This document shows positions 56,201 through 64,000 of a stretch of DNA of 64,000 bases, in pieces. Numbering within the stretch: the stretch's first letter is position 1; each line of letters opens with the position of its first letter. The notes under the pieces were generated by a model. That model did no database searches and was not told where the DNA came from. It worked only from the letters and a program-made list of their open reading frames with translations. The position numbers were made by a program, and so were the translations under genes. Source of the DNA: Syntrophomonas zehnderi OL-4 (lineage in GTDB: Bacteria > Bacillota > Syntrophomonadia > Syntrophomonadales > Syntrophomonadaceae); assembly GCF_000983115.1 (NCBI RefSeq), contig NZ_CGIH01000031.1, positions 16,372 through 80,371 of the forward strand. The letters are read 5' to 3'.

Positions 56201-59200
56201 GATCACGATTTAGCCCTCGGGGACATCCAGCCCTGATACCGGTAGCAACTTCAAGAAAAAACCGCATTTTTCCCTATCTTAGCGGATATCTAAATTGACG
56301 TTCTTATGTGAAAATGTTATTATTTATGAGTTCGGGGCGTGGCGCAGTTTGGTAGCGCGTCTGATTTGGGATCAGAAGGCCGCAGGTTCAAATCCTGTCG
56401 CCCCGACCAGTAAGGTAAACAGTGGGACGTTCTTTAAAAATTCTGAGGGACGTTCTTTTTGTTTGGTCAATTGACCAAACAAAAAGAACGTCCCTCAGTT
56501 TGCCATATGTGTGAGTGTGTGAGACCTACTTCAGTAGCATTCATTTATTCATTTTCTTTTTCGTTTTTGTGTATTGTTGTATCATCGTTAGCATCCTTTC
56601 TTATCTACCTCCTTTTGTCTCTTCAACAAAAAGGGTAGTATATTTTCGGGGTGCTGGCGATGATTTTTACCATTTTACTGCTGTATTTTTAACTTGCCGT
56701 TTGCTGTATTTTTATTTTGCCATAAACACCTACTGACTTAAATCTTCAATTTTCCAGCTATCATTGTTATTACTTTGTTCCATAGCAAACCCTCCCCATA
56801 CAATTTTAATTGCTGCAATAAATAATAGATAGGAATTTGCTTTTTTCCCCCTCTCAGTATATAACTGGGTAATATTGTAATGCTATCATTATTGGTACAA
56901 TATTACCTACGATATTATCATTTGCATAAAATAAACCGCCGTCCCCTTGGCTGTTTCTATGAATAGTATTTTCCGGTCAAATCTGTCACATCAATTCTTA
57001 TTACCGCGGTACCATTAGTTATATTGTTTGGAATCTCCTGGTCTGCTAAATGCGGTGTGTATTTTTCCACTATTTTTTTCAGCACATTCCTTTTTTCCTC
57101 GATATCATCCACGAGTTTTGCAGTACCGGAAATAATCACACTTTCGTATTTTGTATTTGTATCACATGGTCTTCCTTTCGGATCCAGCAGCAGTTTATCC
57201 ATTTCATAAACAGACAAGCAAACTGAGGAGCTTCGGACGATATTGTCGAGCTTTTGGCCCCTTGGCAACCCATGGAAAAATATTGCACCACCGTAATAAA
57301 CAAAATGGATCGGGGTACTATACGGTGTACCATCGGGATTTAGTGTTGCCAGACTGCCGACTGGTGCTCGCTGAAGCAAATGGTTTATCTGTTGTTCGGT
57401 TAGAGGGTGTGTTTTCATGCGATGTTGCATTATGTAGCCTCCTTATTATTCTGTGCATTTTTCCCTTACTATATATCAAAACCGGCACCTTGGTAAGGGC
57501 CGGTTTTGATAATTTTATAGGATACAGTTGGATTAACGGAACCAGGCTTGAGATAAAACCTCCACAGCTTTGGGGATGTCTGCCTCTGTCATCATTCCAT
57601 ACCCCAAGACAACGGCATTATTCCTATAATTCTGTTTGTTCAGCCAGAAAGGGGATACAGAACCTACCCTAATTCTGTATTCAAGTGCTTTGCGGACTAG
57701 TTCGTCCTCCCGCTGTCCATCCAAAAACTCCAAATAAATATGCAATCCAGCTTGGTGACCGAAGATTCGCACCTTGTTTCCCATGTTTTTCTTAATGGCA
57801 TCAATCAAAATATCATGCTTCTTTTTTTGGGATAGACAAATCTTCCGTACGTGCTTTTCCCAATGTCCATCCGCCATAAACCGAGCCAGAATTTTCTGTT
57901 CTATCAACGGCACGGTACATTGGTATCCAGCAAACCTCTTTTGATATGTCGGCAGTAACCAAGTCGGCAATATCATATATGCCATCCGCAGGCCGGGGGA
58001 AAGTGCTTTGGAAAATGTACCGACATAGATTACGCGCTCATATTGATCAATGGACTGAAGAGATGGAATTGGCCTTCCGTTATACCGAAATTCGCTGTCA
58101 TAGTCATCCTCGATAATAATGTTGTCATGTTTCTGCGCCCAGTTTAGTATTTCAATCCGCCTCTGAATCGGCATAACGGAGCCTTTTGGAAACTGGTGGG
58201 ATGGCGCAATGTGAACCATTTTTGCGGATGATGCGGCAAGTTCATTTAGTTCTATCCCATCCTCACCAACTGGTATCGCGGAAATATCAAATCCATTGCT
58301 TTGGAAAATGACACTAGCACCATTATAGCAGGGATCCTCCATAGCTACTTTTTTCCCTATGTAAGGGAATATTTTTATTACAATTTCGAGAGCGGATTGG
58401 GTGCCGCTGCAAATTATTATCTGTTCCGGTTTGCAATTGACTCCCCGGGTTTTATATAAATAATCCATGAGTTGGATCCGCAAATCCAGGTCTCCCTTTA
58501 CATCGCCTTCGCTGTGGGCCTCTTGCGCCTCCGCTCCATCTAATACCTCAGTCAGATACTTCCTCCAGAGTTTATGGGGAAAACTCGCAGCATCGAGATT
58601 GCCGTACTGAAAATTATAACGGATATCTTCAATCTCACAGTTGGCAGCAACAACGACCTCTTCACTCGTTGTTGATCTCTCCATCGCTTTTTGATTAAGA
58701 TAAAATTGCAAATCGTTGACCACATAACCAGAGCCTGCCACGCTTGTAATGTACCCCTCCAGTACTAATTGCGCGTAGGCATTTTCGACAGTATTCCGTC
58801 CAATCTGCAATTCTCTTGCCAATGCCCTCGTGGATGTTATACGTGTACCAACCGGTAATTTCCCCATAAGAATATCATGTTTAATTTGTTCATAAATCTG
58901 CTGGTAGATTGGTTGTCGGTTTTCATGACGAATGTGCAGCATTCAAACTTCCCCCATTAACCGATTTCTGCCGCAATTATATCATGTAAGTGTCTAACTG
59001 TATCCCATAGATGCCATATGGCATCGTCGCTTAGCTTCTAAGCTCCAACATGGCCTCTCGATCACACCTGTACCAGCTGCATATTCCGGTGCGGCGGAGC
59101 CGCAGTTCCGGGGAGTGGTGAGCCACCATTCCGGTTTAAAAGCCATTAATCTTGTTTGGTTCCCTTGATACCGTACAATTGACGCGTCGAATCATCGTCA

Positions 59201-62200
59201 TCCGGATCGGAATGGATCTCAATGATGTATGAATCATGAACAATACGATCCAGAATCGCATCGGCAATAAAACATCTCATTCTTGAGCCTCCCAAAGAAG
59301 CCCTCACACGCGAAATTGTCCGGCGAACAGCCTTTTTTGGACAATGATCCCTTTTAATGCTTAGTTATTCTGCCATTATTTAACTCAACTACTCTATGAC
59401 ATGTGTTAGCTATCTCATAATCATGAGTTACTATTATGGTGGTACTATTACGATGAATATCCTTAAAAATACTCATTACATTTCTTTTATTTTGACTATC
59501 TAATGAACCGGTAGGTTCATCCGCTAATATTAAGCGAGGTTTATTAATTATAGCTCTTGCTATTGCTATGCGCTGACACTCCCCCCCCGAAAGCTGGGTA
59601 GGATAATTGTATAATTGGTCTTTTATATTTAGATAGTATGCAATATCCATAACACGCTTTTCTATCTGAGCTTTATTCATCGAACGATATTTCAAAGGGA
59701 GTGCAATATTATCGTAAGCTGTCATATCGTCTATAAGAGCATGATCTTGAACTATAAAGCCGATATTATTTCTTCTAAAATGAGCTAATCTATGGGCCTT
59801 AAATTCAATCAATTTATTATCAAAATAGTAATGGCCACTATTGGGCCTATCGATGCCGCCTAATATGTTTAATAAGGTAGATTTTCCTGCTCCGCTCGAA
59901 CCAACGATTGCTACCATCTCCCCTTCGCTTACACATAAATCTATTCCTTCTAAAGCATTTTTTTTATTTCTCCTGAAGTTATAATATGTTTTTGTTATTT
60001 TATCTAGCTTTATCAAGTTTAGCGCCTCCTTAATGCGGTACCCAGTTGGTAATTGTTAATCAGCAGGTTAAGGATTAGAATTACACTTATAAGGCTTAAA
60101 AGCAAAACAGTCAAACATATGGTCGTATTCCTATAAGATATGGAAAACAAATCTTTACCGATTAGCAGCATGGATATAAATAAGCTGGCTAAATAACAGA
60201 ATATAACGTGTAAAAATAATCGAGCTTTTATTCTATTTAAAGAAGCGCCGCAGATCAAATTAACACTTATTTTTTGGGCATCACGATGAAACTTTTGCAT
60301 TAAGACAAATATGAAAATAATAATAACAATCATCAATAACAAGATACTTATTGCCTCAATAACCTTCTTGGTGAGCAAGGCTGTAACTCCTTGATTTACC
60401 ATATTGACATCCTTTTTGTCATTTCTTACCGTATACTGTAAATTAACACTTTTAGCAATATTATTAACAAGGGTAAAATAGTCCCGGCCCTCGTCGACTA
60501 TATAACCCGAATTTTTTTGGTCATAAAGTATTATTTGGAAAAATTCTTCTTCCGGACTGTTGGGATTATATTCGCAACTTAATGAAGGCATAATAATATA
60601 CTTGTCCAAATAAAGTATACTTCCATTCATGGGAATAGAAGCCGTTATATCAAAAAACCCAATTATTTGCAAATCTATGGTTTTAAAAAGGTAATTTACC
60701 TGCAATCGATCACCTAGATCATAAATTGTAGAATAATTACTGCCGAGAATGCACGGGATGCTCTTCTTTTTATCGGGGCGATAATTATAATCATCAGCAA
60801 TGAAATTTTTACCAATAGCCAGATTATCTTTTAAAAAATAATCATAGGCCGTGCTGTCAACCTGAACTGCATATAACGGGGTTATATAAATTTGACCGGA
60901 GGGGGTTTTAATCAATTGATTTTTCATAGATGGATCCATGTCATAGGCGACTACAAAGATATCCTTTCCATCATAACGCCCCTGATGCTCAACTTGCTGT
61001 TCAAATACTTCCATATAATTCAAGCCATCTGTGGTATGCAGGTCTTGATTAAAATTCTTAAGCCGGCTTAAAAAGCCTTTTTGTTTCAAAGCCTGGGTAA
61101 AGCCACTTCCTTTGGTATCATAGGTATCGAATATTCTTAGGTATTTATTTTCTACATAGGTGTGATAGTATTTTTGAGATTTTTCTTCAATCGTATCATT
61201 CATTAAAAAAGTTTTTAAAATCAGCGTTATCGCCAGAGTAAAGAGTGCAATGATAACAATTGTACTTGCAGCTAGTTTTTTATCTTTTAGAGAAAAGGAC
61301 ATTTTGATCTCCCCTAATCTTATAGAATTTACCTAAAGAGTAAACAAATAATACGAAATTAATGATTGCTAAATATAAAAATAACTGAACAGATAAAGTT
61401 AACCAAGACAACCTGGTACCAAATAAAGATAAGATAAGCCCTTCCAACAAAATAATGAGAATAATAATAAAATTCTTGAAAAAATACTTTTCTGTTATCA
61501 TTTTTAATATATTTCCGATGCTAAAGCCTAGGAGAATTTCGATATTTGTTTCTCGTTTTAGTGACACCAAGGCAAATGAACAATAGAGAATAATAGATAA
61601 AATAATTGTTAAAATAATTATTTTATTGATATACTTGTATTGGTCGGAAAGGACAATAATTCTTTCTAATGGATTACTATTAGGCTCTGTTACATAAATG
61701 TTAAAATAATCATCAATCATTTCTAGTACAGAATTGATCTTGACAGTTGATGGCCCGTCCAAATAGAAATATCTGTATGGAGGCAAGCTATTTAATGAAG
61801 TTAAGTTTAAAAATATTACGTTATCCAAAGCTGCATTGTTATCATAAGTGGTAACCCCAATTACCTGGAATTTATCCTCAAACAATTCGATAGAATGATT
61901 ATCCACATATTGTGAAGAAGCTATGTTTTTGCCGATAACGGCGGCAGTGGTTTGATTGGCAAAATCAGCTTCGCTAAATAATCTTCCTTCGATAATATTG
62001 GGGTCAAACAAACGATCTCTGCCAACTATTCCAATAACCTTGCCACCATCTATTTTACAAACATCACAATATAATAATGTCTTATCCATAAGCTGATAGA
62101 GCTTAACAATATCATCATGGTCCAGATCCTGGCGAATGATAAATTTGACTGTCTTATTACTTCTATAATAATTACTGATTTGAGATTGTTCTTCAATTAT

Positions 62201-64000
62201 TGTCCAAGCTAGAATATTGACAAGAATTAAATTCATAAAGATAAACATCAATACATACAATCCCAAACGATATAGTCTACTCAAAATACTCCATCCCATC
62301 TATATTCAAGGGAACTTGCAGCAGGTACTGGCTTTGATCCAAACCAGTACCTACCGCCGCACTCCCTAGAAATCATTTGCGGTTAATTAACACCGTACCA
62401 AACTCTTACTACAGAATGTTTATAAGTATCTTCGGTATTATTCCATACTTTTCCTGTACCCCATGCTTTGCCAGATTCTACGCCTACTTCGCCATCATTC
62501 ATGTAATATGTTACTTTTGTATAATGTCTAATATCATCTCCTGATATTTTATCAACTAACCTTGTCCATCCCCATGCGTACCATAAACCACTTTGCCTTT
62601 GCGTATCTCCCTTATCTGCATAGACATTATAAGTTGCAAATGGCATAATAACTGTGCCGTCAGCAGCAGATTCTGTGAATTTCACTTCGCATTCACTATA
62701 CGGATTTAACTGTGTCAATGCTTCTTCAGAAGCCAAAGCTGGTATTGTTACAGTCATAATTAACATAGCAACCAAAGCAAAAACAATTGAATACTTGCTT
62801 TTTTTCATTATATTAATCTTCTTCTTCCATAAACTAACAATTGGTCAAAAAATATGTTACTGGGGTTAGCTTGTTCACAAGACACCTCCTTCGATATGGT
62901 CTCCTACACAATCCCCCCAATAGATTAAAAAAAACAACCTATCATTTGTGTTGGGATCGGGCTTCAAACGGGGAATTCGTAAGGAGAATCTGTTTGAAGG
63001 TCTAATTATTTAAATTAACTTTAAATCAACTGGTTTAGCAGCAATTTAATCTAGCCACAGAACTCTCGTAAGATATTTAATCACCTGATGTTGTAATTAG
63101 TTTTAATATAAGATTTAGATCATAAATGGTTGTCAAACACGATAATTACATTCCCCCCTTAAATATCATCTTGGATGTTACCATTCTCATAGGCACCACC
63201 TCCCTATTTAAACATTCCCTGCCACCATTCAATAAGTTGCCGTGTCAGAATAAGCTGATTTACTTTCCAGCAGATTGCCCGCAGCATTATACACCTTAGC
63301 GGTAGCACATACCCGGTAGGTGTCATGGACAACGTAATAAGCTTCTTCTATACCAGCAACGGATTGTCCGGTCGATGATGCAGACCAAGACTTAATTGTG
63401 CTCCAGCCATTGCCGGTGGATTTTTCTAGTTTAACTGTCAATCTGGTGGTATGCGAACGATCATAAGCTGAAGCATGTCCTATAGAGGTAACTTTGCCCG
63501 ATGAGTTGATCGACAGGCCCGCATTTAACAAAGAAATGTATGTAAATTGAGGTGTTATTACGTTTTGTTGCCTTGTGTTTTCAGCACCTTCTGTAGCCAG
63601 TGCTGGAACGGAACAGAATACGGTCATCAGGATAAGAATTCCCATACAGATAATTTTTCTCATATAAAAAAACCTCCTTAAAATGTCTTTCATAAATAAA
63701 AGACAACTAAGAAGGCTTCCTGCAACAAGTTTTTTCTACTTTTTTCAAATATTTCTTTAATTAATCTATATATCTTACTCCTTCGGCTATTTTTACTGCC
63801 GTGTCTTTTTCCATCTGTCCCCGAATGATGCACATATGGTCATGCATGGGCCATATGATTGTAAGCATAGCATTTTTGATAATAAGCTTTCCTTCATGTC
63901 CGTTGATATTGACCGTCTCAATGGAGGAAGCGTTTTGCGTATCCAACTGAGACTGGCTGTCTTCGTTTAATTCCATGTAAGTAATAAGTAAACCCTGCTT

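Overview
The window reads as a chromosomal segment of an anaerobic, endospore-forming, low-to-mid GC Firmicute. It carries SpoIVFA/SpoIVFB and LonB (sporulation), the mreBCD-pbp2-minCDE-rodA shape and division cluster, and a complete butyrate-type beta-oxidation set (crotonase, acyl-CoA dehydrogenase, thiolase, CoA-transferase, 3-hydroxyacyl-CoA dehydrogenase). That mix fits a Syntrophomonas-like butyrate oxidiser best, but the genus is an inference from gene content, not from a marker comparison.

Layout. 1-5.3 kb (minus): rplU-prp-rpmA with an L21-type leader and a good terminator, preceded by RNase G and two radical-SAM-linked proteins. 5.4-9.1 kb (plus): an accessory block holding an Rrf2 regulator, an XRE/DUF2178/DUF815 operon, and a metallo-beta-lactamase-fold protein behind a 39-bp palindrome. 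It splits a neighbourhood that is contiguous in many Firmicutes. 9.3-20 kb (minus): spoIVFB-spoIVFA, then rodA-minEDC-pbp2-mreDCB-radC-maf. 20-27 kb (minus): a DUF4321 protein, rex, a Pit phosphate transporter with its DUF47 partner, folC and valS.

27-35 kb is the metabolic centre. A PAS/sigma-54 activator on the plus strand faces a five-gene beta-oxidation run on the minus strand. Upstream of that run I find a sigma-54 -24/-12 element and, about 90 bp further upstream, a perfect 9+3+9 palindrome that looks like the activator's enhancer site. 35-40 kb holds a D-cysteine desulfhydrase-like enzyme, a DUF2889 protein, a SEC-C protein and engB, in an intergenic setting crowded with a structured dispersed repeat. 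40-48 kb (minus) is the protein-quality block lon, lonB, clpX, clpP, tig, then tRNA-Gly(GCC).

48-59 kb is more accessory. It has a 968-residue SEC-C protein with a duplicated module, a decapitated sensor, the 3' end of a group II intron, an SLH-anchored phosphodiester glycosidase, an L,D-transpeptidase, tRNA-Pro(TGG) followed by a 56-bp perfect palindrome, and a pyridoxamine-oxidase-like protein beside a MocR regulator. A scar made of IS3-type and IS21 istB fragments separates this from the last 4.7 kb. That final stretch is visibly AT-rich and holds an ABC ATPase, two FtsX/MacB-like permeases, two small secreted proteins, two tiny ORFs with strong ribosome binding sites, and the C-terminal part of a DUF4367-like protein cut by the window edge. 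It looks like a transferred secretion, immunity or stress cassette and is the best candidate here for an undescribed system.
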